Source: Cylicocyclus nassatus (Eukaryota > Nematoda > Chromadorea > Rhabditida > Strongylidae). From it: a stretch of 64,000 nucleotides of DNA. The notes under the pieces were generated by a model. It searched no databases, had not been told where the DNA came from, and saw only the letters and a list, made by a program, of their open reading frames with translations. Where the stretch lies: assembly GCA_958299035.1 (NCBI GenBank), contig CATQJL010000223.1:55162302-55226301 (forward strand), given 5' to 3'. The first letter of the stretch is position 1. Each line of letters begins with the position of its first letter. A program made the translations under genes and the position numbers. This document shows, piece after piece, positions 24,397 through 33,599 of the stretch.

Positions 24397-24887
24397 ACAA
24401 CACGCGTTCAAGCTGCGTCAAGAGTTGCCCGACCTGTGCCGGGGTCTGGACAGCTTCGAGTCAGCGCCGGCGCAGCGGTAGTGGAGCTTCCGATGACAAT
24501 TTGCGATACCGATGCGTCTATTTGGCCACAGACGCCAAAACTTGCTTATTCTGACTCAGCTGCGTTTTCCCTTTCCTCTCGTTGTCGAATCTAATTTCTC
24601 TCTGAACTCTCGTTATGTTGTTCTTTTTCAAGAAGTTTCTCTTTCCAATATTGTCTTCTTGATAGAAGTGGTATTCGATGCTTTTGTGCGATGAACTTGG
24701 ACCCCCCCCCCAAAGTATCTCTTCTCCTGCTTCCAGAATGTGGATGCGAAACCCGACATTCCAATCTCCGACGACTCGACGTACGCAGCAATGAACAACT
24801 ATCAAGAGGAGGAAAATGCGTCTAAGGGCTAGTGGTTGCTTGGTCAGATACTTTCTTCTAAGGGGAATTTCGAGCCAAGCCATAAGA

Positions 24888-25120
24888 TTAGAATATACAG
24901 CCAAGACATCCAAAGTCTTTGAATATGTGGTCTAACTCATCAGGAAAGGTTGTTGAAAGCAAGTTCTGAGTTTTGATTTTGGAATTCATATATAAAATGA
25001 GATCATTTGTAGTATCAAAAGGGCAGAACTTTTCGACAGCAAAGGTCCAAATCAAAAAAGTCCAAACGCACGCACAAGAGCATAAAACGATTGCGATGAC
25101 CAAGACGTTGGGCCGAACAT
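24888..25120 (-). CDS. Terminal exon of a membrane protein, unknown family
   Basis: The minus-strand acceptor CACTCCGCAG is followed by two bases and 76 codons ending in TAA. The product has a helix VLVIAIVLCSCACVWTFLIW, then a loop FAVEKFCPFDTTNDLILY and a polar tail with NLLSTTFPDELDHIFKDFGC and LGCIF at the C-terminus. Composition and acceptor support coding. The upstream exon must end with one base over and was not found. A 131-codon open frame overlaps downstream (24518-24913) but looks less natural. No family recognised. Confidence 0.5.
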
Positions 25121-25657
25121 CTGCGGAGTGCAGGACTAGCTGTTAGAATCTGCTCCGATCGGAATTAGGCCGAACCGTTGGCTTGAATTGCGCGCTCGCA
25201 GCGCTAGGGACTCATGCTGCATATGCGCACTGTCGTAGAGTGCAAAGAGATTAAAAAGAAGGCACACAAGCAAGCCGTAGGAGTGACAAACGCTAGCGAC
25301 GAGGTCACGCTATGCCAATTTTGGCCTAATTAGGATTGGGTCAAACTGTACTTTTGTGTGGAATTTATGTGAGCAGCCGCACTCGCTCACAGCTTTGCTC
25401 AAAGTGATTTGCTGATCATCGATCAACTATACCGCTTCTTCACTGAAGAAAATCAACGAAAAGAGAAAAGACAACCTGTACTTCATATGTCGGACAACTC
25501 TGGACGGAGCCTCAGTTTTGTTAATAAGATTGCGAGCATCCCCAAAGAGTACAGAGCGCGCTTATGTGACTGGACTTAGCAAATAAACGGCTGATAAGCG
25601 TAATGGAATGGGCTGAGCGAACTTTCAAGGTTGATAACACTTCGTTATTCGCAAATG

Positions 25658-25683
25658 TTTCGGCGCTTTCGCCTTCTTCAAAG
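25658..25683 (-). other. Hammerhead-like motif, left arm
   Basis: Read on the minus strand: CTTTGAAGAAGGCGAAAGCG then CCGAAAC. A GGCG-AAAG-CGCC stem is followed directly by GAAAC, as in a hammerhead core. The first base of the expected CTGANGA is T here, so the core is imperfect. Penelope-like elements are known to carry hammerhead ribozymes in their terminal repeats. This one is a candidate only. Confidence 0.3.
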
Positions 25684-25863
25684 CAACCGAAATCATATGA
25701 ACTTACTCGCCCGGACGTCAACAAAAGACCAAAGTATCATCCAAAAAGAAAGCTAATGCCAACAAAATCATATCACAAGCAAAGTACTCACCTTAGATAG
25801 CACAAGACGGAAGTCCGAGGACCACCTATACACAAAACATTACCTCAGCTCTTTATACGTGCC

Positions 25864-26240
25864 TTGATGACCCGGCCTCATATTCAAATCCGCATAGGGA
25901 CTGATAAGGTGCGAGCCTTTGTGGCGGTGCACTCCTCCTTCCGATTCATTTTTGAATTTTTGGCGCTAATCCAAAACGCTTCTAAAGTTTTGCGCGTGAG
26001 GATCTCGCGTTCTATCGACAAGATCTTTACAGTAAATTGTATAGAAGCCTTACCATGGCGCGTAATACGTGCTCTCCTAATGGTGTAGGTGCTTTTAGCT
26101 TATTCAAACCGTCTATATGCTCCTTAACGCGACAGCAAAGCGGGCGTCCAGTTTCGCCAATATAAGTGTCGCCGCATAATAAGCATTTAATGAGGTAAAT
26201 AACCCCGGCTAGCATACCACTCTTACCACGCCGTGCAAAC
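25864..26240 (-). pseudogene. GIY-YIG endonuclease domain, left-arm copy (degenerate)
   Basis: The minus-strand frames encode MLAGVIYLIKCLLCGDTYIG and ETGRPLCCRVKEHIDGLNKL, the GIY-YIG core of Penelope-like elements. A frameshift follows and the remainder reads in another frame down to about 25880. The Cys-rich linker normally upstream is deleted. Compared with the right-arm copy it has extra stops and frameshifts. Confidence 0.85.
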
Positions 26241-26289
26241 CCGCCTGGTGTACGCTTCGCCGCACTGCCCTGCTTAATTCATCAAAATG

Positions 26290-27260
26290 AATGGCAGGCA
26301 GAAGGGGATCTCGTTTTCAGTGCTCAAATCATGGGCTCTGCCCCGAGAACATCCGCGTGCTCCACGGCCGTGCTCAAGTGCGGCATATCCATTGGAAGCA
26401 GCAATCTTCTGTGCCAAGGCGATGAAGCATGATCGTTTTTCGCCGCCGGAGCATACGCGCAAAGCTGTTTTGTACATATTGCCCACAATAGACGCTTAGT
26501 GCTATTTGGATGTGCAGACAAAGAATGCACCAAGATATTTTACTGCTGGGCTTGCGATACCACTTAGTTTTGTAACTAACGCCTGCTAGAAGATCTGCAC
26601 ATTCAGAAACGCCAATCAACCCCCAGTAGGTTCCTCCCTGAAAACGATGTTTGGTGACTGCTGGTTTAATAATTGGAAGCAAGTATCTACTTCGGTTTGA
26701 GTTGGGCATATGACGCAGCAGCCATCTATGTAGCGACCGTAAAGCAGGAATTTTCGCTGCAGACTGGCGCTCTATCTTAGACATGAAAATGATTGCCAAA
26801 GTAGGCGCAAGTAGGCGCGAGACGTTGCCTTATTGCCAAGCCTCTAATCTGTTTGTAATATTCGCCCGACCATCGGAAGACTGAACATTGCAAGCATTCG
26901 TGTAGCAGGGTCATTATTCCGTGAATGCTGAAACCGTGTAAGTTAAGAGAGCCTTGGTGCTCAGATAGCAACTCGAAGCTAGCTTGAAGTGCACCGTCAT
27001 TGGATACTTGGTATACAGCGATGTAACGTCGAATGATTCAATGACGCGGTCGCGGTTAAGCTGTGTTGTACGGAGGCGATTAAGGAGCATGTTAGTACTA
27101 CTGAGGTGCGCAGGGACGAATTGGAGCAGCTGTGACAGAAATGCTGCGGTGAATTGAGCAGGGCAGTGCGGCGAAGCGTACATCAGGCGGGTTTGCACGG
27201 CGTGGTAAGAGTGGTCGATATTCCTCCCGCTAGTTTCAAACTCCAATTGGTTCGTATTCA
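26290..27260 (-). pseudogene. Penelope-like reverse transcriptase (frameshifted)
   Basis: Minus-strand fragments in several frames follow the Penelope RT order: an N-terminal part with FTAAFLSQLLQFVPAHLSST and MLLNRLRTTQLNRDRV, the catalytic-region motif ESFDVTSLYT, then LSEHQGSLNLHGFSIHGIM and TLLHECLQCSVFRW. Further along come LRSLHRWLLRHMPNSNRSR and a C-terminal AAYPLEAAIFCAKAMKH-like piece whose frame is opposite in places. At least three frameshifts are visible, so the copy is dead. The first part overlaps the start of the inverted right arm. Confidence 0.8.
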
Positions 27261-27663
27261 AACTTATGACCGCATATGTACTACTCCAAACTGCATGGTT
27301 TGCCCGTATGGTAGATGTGGGGACTGTATGCTAGCCGGGGTTATCTACCTCATTACATGCTTATCATGCGGCGACACTTACATTGGCGAAACTGGACGCC
27401 CGCTTTGCTGTCGCGTTAAGGAGCATATAGACGGTTTGAATAAGCTAAAAGCAGCTACGCCATTAGGAGAACATCGTATTACGCGCCACGGTAAGGCTCC
27501 TATACAAGTTACTGTAAAGATCTTGTCGTTAGAACCCGAGATCTTCACGCGCAAAACTTTAGAAGCGTTTCGGATTAGCGCCAAAAATCCAAAAATGAAC
27601 TGGAAGGAGGAGTGTACCCATAAAGAGGGAGCTCGCGCCTTATCAGTCCCTATGCGGATTTGA
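27154..27663 (+). CDS. GIY-YIG endonuclease domain of Penelope-like element (intact frame)
   Basis: A 169-codon uninterrupted plus-strand frame. It contains the Cys-rich linker (CTTPNCMVCPYGRCGDC), then the GIY-YIG core: AGVIYLITCLSCGDTYIGET with the YIG motif, GRPLCCRVKEH with the conserved Arg, and a C-terminal part ending KNPKMNWKEECTHKEG and an Arg/Leu-rich tail. In Penelope-like elements this domain nicks DNA for target-primed integration. Here it is separated from its RT, which lies upstream in the opposite orientation, so the frame is a domain relic or a fragment of a second element. The true start codon is not known, as the frame opens without ATG. Confidence 0.75.
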   Translation: MSRAVRRSVHQAGLHGVVRVVDIPPASFKLQLVRIQTYDRICTTPNCMVCPYGRCGDCMLAGVIYLITCLSCGDTYIGETGRPLCCRVKEHIDGLNKLKAATPLGEHRITRHGKAPIQVTVKILSLEPEIFTRKTLEAFRISAKNPKMNWKEECTHKEGARALSVPMRI

Positions 27664-27871
27664 ATATGAGGCCGGGTCATCAAGGCACGCATAAAAGAGC
27701 TGAGGTAATGTCTTGTGTATAGGTGGTCCTTGGACTTCCGTCTTGTGCTATCTAAGGTGAGTACTTTGCTTGTGAATATGATTTTGTTGGCATTAGCTTT
27801 GTTTTCGGATGATACTTTGGTCTTTTGTTGACGTCTGGGCGAGTAAGTTCATACGATTTCGGCTTGCAGGC

Positions 27872-27898
27872 TCTGAAGAAGGCGAAAGCACCGAAACG
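27872..27898 (+). other. Hammerhead-like motif, right arm
   Basis: CTGAAGA fits the CUGANGA core, followed by a short stem-loop (GGCGAAAGCACC, one mismatch relative to the left arm) and GAAAC. One extra A separates the core from the stem, and stems I and III are not obvious. The position in a Penelope terminal arm is where the family's hammerheads lie. Confidence 0.35.
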
Positions 27899-28048
27899 TT
27901 AGCGAATAAAGAAGTGTTATCAACCTTGGAAGTTCGCTCAGCCAATCCCATTACGAGTATCCACCATGCCAAGGTCAAGAGACAGCCGAACCTGGACAAT
28001 TCACGACTGATAAGCTTCCGACTGTACTCGCGGATGCACTGGTAAGTA

Positions 28049-28125
28049 CCTCAAAAGTACTACAGTTTTGGCTGGAGTGATTGGTAGTACCTCAAAAGTA
28101 CTACGATTTAGGCTGAAGCGATGAA
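28049..28125. repeat. Two-copy tandem repeat
   Basis: The phrase GTACCTCAAAAGTACTAC occurs twice, about 42 bases apart, each followed by similar TTTGGCTG/TTAGGCTG sequence. It lies just outside the right arm of the Penelope-like element. The unit is itself partly palindromic (GTAC..AAAAGTAC). Confidence 0.7.
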
Positions 28126-28839
28126 TGCAAGAGGATATGCACTCGCAGGTCTCGTGGAGCTATAAGTAAGCTCTCAGAGCCTGCGGACAATACCGTTTTT
28201 CTTCCGACAAGACAATCAATTGTGTGGGACTCAGAGTATACAAGCTTAATATGATTGAGTATTAGTACCTCGTAGGTTTGAATTCCATGCGTTGGCAGGG
28301 TTTCGTTATAGAATTATCTCTCGTCATCTTGTACACACTGTCGGTGCTATTTACCCTTAGCGGATCCATGTCGGGTGATGACGAAGTGTGGTAAATCGAA
28401 CACAGGTCCTGTAAAAATGTTCAAAATCTAGTCATTCCTCTAGCACAAGTGGACGAAAACATTTAAGAGCTATTATCACAGCTAATTTATCCGTGTGATG
28501 AATAGCGAAGCTACGGAAATTTTGCTAGATGTAGTGAGATACCCCAGTATGTGAGTCTTTCTGAAATGTTGTCTAGATACTTTCTTTGTCTTCTTTCATC
28601 CTTCACATGTGTATCATTTTTTGTAAAACTAAAACCTTCTGTAGCAGAAACTTTTAACGGAATTCCTCAAGTAGTGTATAGGCGATTCCCATGCGTATAG
28701 CAGGCGTGGCCCTGCAGACATCTTAACACGTTTAAAAATTTGTTAACCCTCCATTCTAAAGTATTAGTTTTTGTACTCTCTCGGTATCAAAAACTGTCGC
28801 GCGGATACGTTGGCAAACGTCGGCAAAGCTCCGCCCGCT

Positions 28840-29145
28840 ATATTGTGGGAAATAGACGATACCTGAAGTGTGCCCCATCGCTTGCGTCTCCACTCGCACA
28901 TATTTTCAACACCTCTATAATGTTAGGAGAAGTTCCTGCTTTGTGGGAAAAAAGCTCTAGAAACGGCCATTCCAAAAGTTGATGGTGCTTTTCTTGTTGA
29001 AAAACTTTCGTCCTATCAGTTTACTTCCCCACATCCGTTAAGGTTATGGAAAAAAATTATACGTGAGTCATTGAAATGGCTAAATTTATCCGGTCCCTGA
29101 AGAACAGCATGGTTTTCGAATTGGAGCTTCTACCCTCATAGGAGG
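28840..29145 (+). mobile_element. Relic of a second non-LTR retrotransposon (RT domain)
   Basis: The plus-strand frames contain PSLASPLAHIFNTSIMLGEV and PALWEKS, then in other frames a 'PIPKVDGA' and 'NFRPISLLP'-like block, SVKVMEK, and near the end an EEQHGF-like phrase. This is the start of the reverse transcriptase of jockey/CR1-type elements, which differ from the RTE copies in this window. Frameshifts and stops are many and the copy is truncated at both ends. Confidence 0.75.
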
Positions 29146-29771
29146 AATGAGAAGCAGCAAGCCGAGCGCGCCGAATAGTGTATTGTAGCGAAAACGTATG
29201 TGTCCTAATACACATTTTTAAGTTTGTTGTCTTCTAGACCAGCACCAAACCAACTGGGTTAACTAACTATCGAAGAGTTCACATGATTTTCGGACCTTTC
29301 TCATTTGGACATTGGATGCTCAGAAATTAACATATGGTGAAGAGAGCGAAACAAGCCATTGCCTCTCATCCTTTTTTTGAGCCAAAAAAATAGTGAAAAT
29401 ATAGCACTGGTACATATTTTCAATCACATGTATGGCAAGGAGTCCTTTGAACAACCTGGAGACGATCATATTGCTAATCGGTGTATGTTGTCCTAGGGGG
29501 TTTTCGACACCAAAATGATACCATTCTTAATAGCAAAGCCTCTACCAACTCAAAAATATGCGTTTTTTGCTTTCTGTTGTATTAATTACCCCAGAATATG
29601 CTCTTCTTGCTTACTGGTTGACTGATAAATGTTTTTTTTACTGAATTCGACGTTAAGGGGGATTTTGTAAAATTTTGCTAAGTTTTAAAGGACTTCTTTG
29701 CCAATATTCTTCCAACCAACGAGTGCCGGGTCCTGCTCTGATTACCTCCAAGAGGTTATAGCAACTTAAAG

Positions 29772-29946
29772 GTTCCCGCCAGAGTGCCGAAGTTATGCCA
29801 GCGCTACGCCAGCATTTCGATCGATACACGTATATTTCGTTGGGGACATCTACCTACTGAGCTAGCCTCGCCCCAACGAAATACACGTGTATCGATCGAA
29901 ATGCTGGGGTAGCGCTGGCATAACTTCGGCACTCTGGCGGGAGCCA
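29772..29946. repeat. Near-perfect 175-bp palindrome
   Basis: Two arms of about 74 bases, starting GGTTCCCGCCAGAGTGCCGA and GGCTCCCGCCAGAGTGCCGA when read inward, flank a loop of about 25 bases. The arms differ at very few positions (TACGCCAGC versus TACCCCAGC, GTATATTTC versus GTGTATTTC), so the duplex would be very stable. Probably a young foldback MITE. No coding capacity. Confidence 0.9.
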
Positions 29947-30332
29947 AAGACAGCTGATTTTCCAAACCTTAAACCTTCCCCTCCCCCCTTCCCCCATTAC
30001 AATGCACTTTGTTTACCCTGACCTTCTCTAATCAGAGCTCTCCCAAAAGTGTGAGATAAAAATTTTGGAAAATCGTTAGACCCGGACATGGCAAAAAGTG
30101 TGGCTTCGATTTTGGAAATCTTTGTGACATGTAAGGAAGGAAAGCTGCGCCGAATAGGGCTTGTAACGTTTGACTGCCTTTATATTGCTTTTTATCGAAT
30201 GAGAAAAAGGAAAGAACTTTCGGAACGATGTATCCTATTTGCAGGTGTATAAACCGCACATTTTCAAATTTTCAAACGAGCTGCTCAGCCGCTTCATTGC
30301 GTGAGAAGCGATTCTTATGCTGCACGATTCTT

Positions 30333-30432
30333 TCAGGCACTACGCAGTACAGTATAGTATCTTTTGGTTGTGGGTCCTTTGATGTGTTCGGGCTGATCGA
30401 TGTAAGCCAGGACCACCCCACGGCTTATACAC
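30333..30432 (-). CDS. Candidate terminal exon, unknown gene
   Basis: The minus-strand acceptor CTATTTTCAG is followed by one base and 32 codons ending in TGA: CISRGVVLAYIDQPEHIK and GPTTKRYYTVLRSA. Composition is protein-like. The upstream exon must end with two bases over. It may close the gene carrying the PAN-like exon at 32023-32172, whose strand is the same, but no phase-compatible intermediate exon was found. Confidence 0.4.
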
Positions 30433-32022
30433 CTGAAAATAGGGTAATCAACATCAACATAATCTTAGCCGCTAAATTTCATTCTCAAACAATCACACGC
30501 ACATGTTGCCGAAACCTCTTTTCTTCACGTAAACATAGTGAGTGATAAAAATTCTTTGGAACGGGCTTGATTAGAAGAAAAAATATAGCAACAGCAGGAA
30601 ATTGAATAGCAATACTTCGACCTCGCTTAACAAGATCAGTAAACCAAAAGTTATCAAATATTCATGCTGATGTCGCAGACAACATGTTGCTTAAGAGCAG
30701 ATATTGCACATCAGTTGAATGTATTGCTGCTGAACAGCTGACCAAATACCTCGTTCTTTGAGAGATTCCATGAAATTCCCACGATTTTGCCTTTTCATAC
30801 TTCTTATAATCATCAAGTGAGCAAGAATCGATAAGTTAAGTCCGTACTGTTTCTACTATCTCACTGCTTTGAAGTTACTACTCGTCTGTATGCCAGAATG
30901 TTTTACTTGTAAGCAGTAGATTCATTCTGTAACAGCGGTCTATAACAATGGCAACGATCTGGACGTCCAAAATATCATACTGCGAATGCGAGAAAGGTTT
31001 TCCGAATTCAAGCATAGGTATTGGCATATTCACGACAGCAGTACTGAATTTGTGTTTTCAAAGAGAAGGTGAAAAATTGAAATCGAACTGTGTTCGGATT
31101 GAGGATGCTATATCTTCTTCCTCTCCCTCCTGCCCTGAAACTTCCGCCCTAACAAGACCCTTCTAGTTAATGCTTTTGTATCGGACATTATCTGTGAACC
31201 AATTAGATCATTTTGTTTGGTTACTAGAACGAAAACACTAACTTTTTTATAACTTTCTTTCTCCTGAATATACTGTTTATAGCATCACTGGATGATTCAG
31301 AAGCTCAGCCATAATTTCTTTCAGAGATTTCTTACCTGCAATGCTTCTATAGCATAAGCTATGTTTGTAATATAAGAAAGTGAACTCAAACACTGTTCAC
31401 GAGATCTACGCAGACAAACATTTCAAAACTTTTAAAACTTTCACTTTGCATCAAATAGCCTTTCAAAACTCTCAGTAACTGTCCACCTACTGAGGCAATT
31501 TCCAGGTAAATCTGAGCACATAAAAAAGCACGTTTTTGTCCTAAGAAAAACATTGCCTGAGCGCAGCGCAAATGGTCCATTTAAGGCAGAAATATTCATT
31601 CCCAAAGAAAACCCTGCTACCGTAGCTGGCGGACCCTGTGTCGCTTACATACTGATGCTTAGGGACCCATGCACTCATGATGAGTCCCCGTGCAGATGCA
31701 CGTTCCGCTGAATACGGTAGCGTAGACAGGTCACGAACATTTCCTTCAATTGCAAATATACTATAGCAGATGTGACCCTAATTTAGAATAGAAATCCATT
31801 TACAACTCCCGTTTTATGATTTTGCTTCCCTGAGTCCTTTTCGGGCAGTAACACGTAGTGTATGACGATTGATAACTACTGCGTTTGATAATAGCCCTGG
31901 TGCATCAACCATCATATTTGTGTAGCTCCATATAGCTGCATGTAGCTGGCCCCGCCCAATGTCTGCATGCTCACTGTAGACTTTATTAAATTTGCCTAAT
32001 TTAATACGCAAAGTAAACTTAC

Positions 32023-32172
32023 ATTTTTGAACTCCAAGTATGAGCACGCGTCGTCTCCCAAACAGAGTTCATAGCATTTCTCCTTCGTTGCTGCAAACTT
32101 CTTTCCTGGAGAAACAGCAAGAGTATCGTTGATTGGCAGCGCATCGAAACTACATGCAGGAGTAGAGGGGTC
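32023..32172 (-). CDS. PAN/apple-like domain exon of a secreted or surface protein
   Basis: An exon of exactly 50 codons on the minus strand, between AATTCTAG and GTAAGTTTAC, phase 0 at both ends. The residues follow the start of a PAN/apple module: a Cys then F-D-A-L-P (ACSFDALPIND), then KKFAATKEKCYELCLGDDAC and SYLEFKN. The Cys spacing and the C-x-x-LC-x(4)-C-x-YLEF pattern are those of nematode PAN proteins, extracellular adhesion modules. Neighbouring exons in the same phase were not identified. Candidates on this strand lie at 30333-30432, 33043-33119 and 36113-37305. The gene is incomplete here. Confidence 0.65.
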
Positions 32173-32426
32173 CTAGAATTTAGTTGCCCTCAGGGAATTT
32201 ATATTTGCTGTTAGTGGAGGTTTCACATCTTGGTTACATCTAGTCTTTTCCAGCAATAGTGATTTGCAAGTGTAATTCATGCTCCATGTTTCTGTCCTCG
32301 CCTAATCATAGACCGGCCACATTTTGCTAATAAAAAATGTGCTCAGATTACCAAACCGTTTCGTATTTCTGGCTAGGGAGGAAATGGAAAAGAGGTAAAC
32401 AGCATGCTGATATAAATATATATATA

Positions 32427-32803
32427 TATAACTCAAAATTGTGAGTTTAGAGGCTATGTGCGTTACAGAAACGCGCACCGCTCAACCGATTCAGCTGAAA
32501 CTTTGCACACATAGGTTTTCATAGATGATAGGCTACTTTTTGCTGCGATTCGTTGGGTCCTTCTATTGATTTATTGATTTGTTTACGTTTTTCTTAGGAG
32601 AAGAAGGCTTATCATGTTTAATCAAGCATTTTCCCATAGTCATGTAAGGAAGGGCGGGAAGCTCATTTTCACCTCAGAATCACGAGGATGCGGTTTCGAA
32701 GCGGATGTTCCAGGGTAGGTCATCCATGGCATATAAGGGGGGGGGGGGGGGCTCGCAGTGCAGGTGAACAACGGCCCGGGCTGGACCGAAAAAGCCAACT
32801 GGT
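32427..32803 (+). mobile_element. Dispersed repeat with CTGGT end, copy B
   Basis: Same family as 20862-21291: CTCAAAATTGTGAGTTTAGA at the start, CAACCGATTCAGCTGAAACT inside, a poly-G tract and AAAAGCCAACTGGT at the end. It is preceded by a TATATATA run. It differs from copy A by a deletion after the poly-G tract. Confidence 0.7.
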
Positions 32804-33042
32804 AAGAATATAATGTTTTAGATATCAACATGAAATGAACTTCGCTAGTGGTAATTATCAACAGATCGGCATAATGGATGTATGCTTAATTCGATAAACT
32901 TGTCCGACATCATCTGTGGATCGCAGATTCAGCTAAGTGCCGCACTTGGACAATAAAAGCCGTCTGGGGCAACAAGGGAATGGTTAGTAGTAAAGCGCGA
33001 TCAGTCCAGGTGTACTGAACTTAACCCATAAGTTGAGCTTAC

Positions 33043-33119
33043 GTCAGGTAAAATGATGGCCGCCCCCCTTCCCATGCTATAAGCATGGCAAGCGAACTGA
33101 TATTTGGCCATTCGTCCAC
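33043..33119 (-). CDS. Low-confidence candidate exon
   Basis: Between a CTGCAACAG acceptor and a GTAAGCTC donor on the minus strand, an open stretch of 25 codons reads VDEWPNISSLAMLIAWEGGR and PSFYL, ending with two bases over. Protein-like, but short. No adjacent exon shares its phase, and it could be chance. Confidence 0.25.
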
Positions 33120-33501
33120 CTGTTGCAGTCAACTGATGTTAGACGAATGCAAATTAAGTTGAAAAGAGGAGACGCAGAGAAGACTCCCGTAAGTTGCTCC
33201 TGAGTAACTTACGATACACATCAGTTTGCCTAACACTGAAAATCGGCGCAAAACCTGCACAATACCGCGGCCCGAAAAAGAGAAAATCGATGAGCAGCTG
33301 ATTTTGGCGTAGAATGGAAGAAACAGATTTTTTTCTTTTTTGTAAAGTTTGCTGGTTTTTTTTTTGAAATGCTGCTCGAGACAAGAGTTGATTGATTTAA
33401 TTCCTTGAGTTCATGTTGCAACCATTTTATTTTTTATTTTTTCATGAAATTTTTACCAAAAAATGTGTTTTTGTTTTATCCATGCATGTGCTAGGCGAAA
33501 T

Positions 33502-33570
33502 CCTTGATAGCGGTCATCATTTTGCGATAGTGGTCGCTATCAAGACCACTATCGCAAAGTCGATGATGAC
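33502..33570. repeat. Small two-state hairpin
   Basis: GATAGTGGTC...GACCACTATC and the flanking CATCAT..TGCGATAG and CTATCGCAAAG..ATGATG blocks form a stem of about 22 pairs. The alternative pairing CTTGATAGCG with CGCTATCAAG is also possible, so the stretch has two competing folds. No coding capacity. Confidence 0.6.
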
Positions 33571-33599
33571 GAGCGATACAGCAAAAGTGTGGCTCTAGA

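Larger units (their letters stand above)
25597..27963 (-). mobile_element. Penelope-like retroelement in foldback arrangement
   Basis: A decayed reverse transcriptase runs on the minus strand from about 27260 to 26290, flanked by two inverted arms. The left arm is 25597-26275 and the right arm is 27151-27963. Each arm carries the GIY-YIG endonuclease part and downstream terminal sequence, so the endonuclease domain appears at both ends in opposite orientation. The order RT then GIY-YIG is that of Penelope-like elements, which use the endonuclease for integration and commonly have rearranged or inverted terminal repeats. The left arm has lost about 110 bases that in the right arm encode the Cys-rich linker before GIY-YIG. 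Confidence 0.85.

Noticed and set aside
24518..24913. 131-codon minus-strand frame overlapping the membrane exon
   Set aside because: It has an LRRIFLLLIVVHCC helix, but crosses a poly-G tract and continues with unnatural composition. The overlapping 24888-25120 exon fits better.
31650..31735. GATGAGTCC with a CGTGCAGATGCACG stem, hammerhead-like
   Set aside because: The GAAA part of the core is missing and the stems do not assemble.
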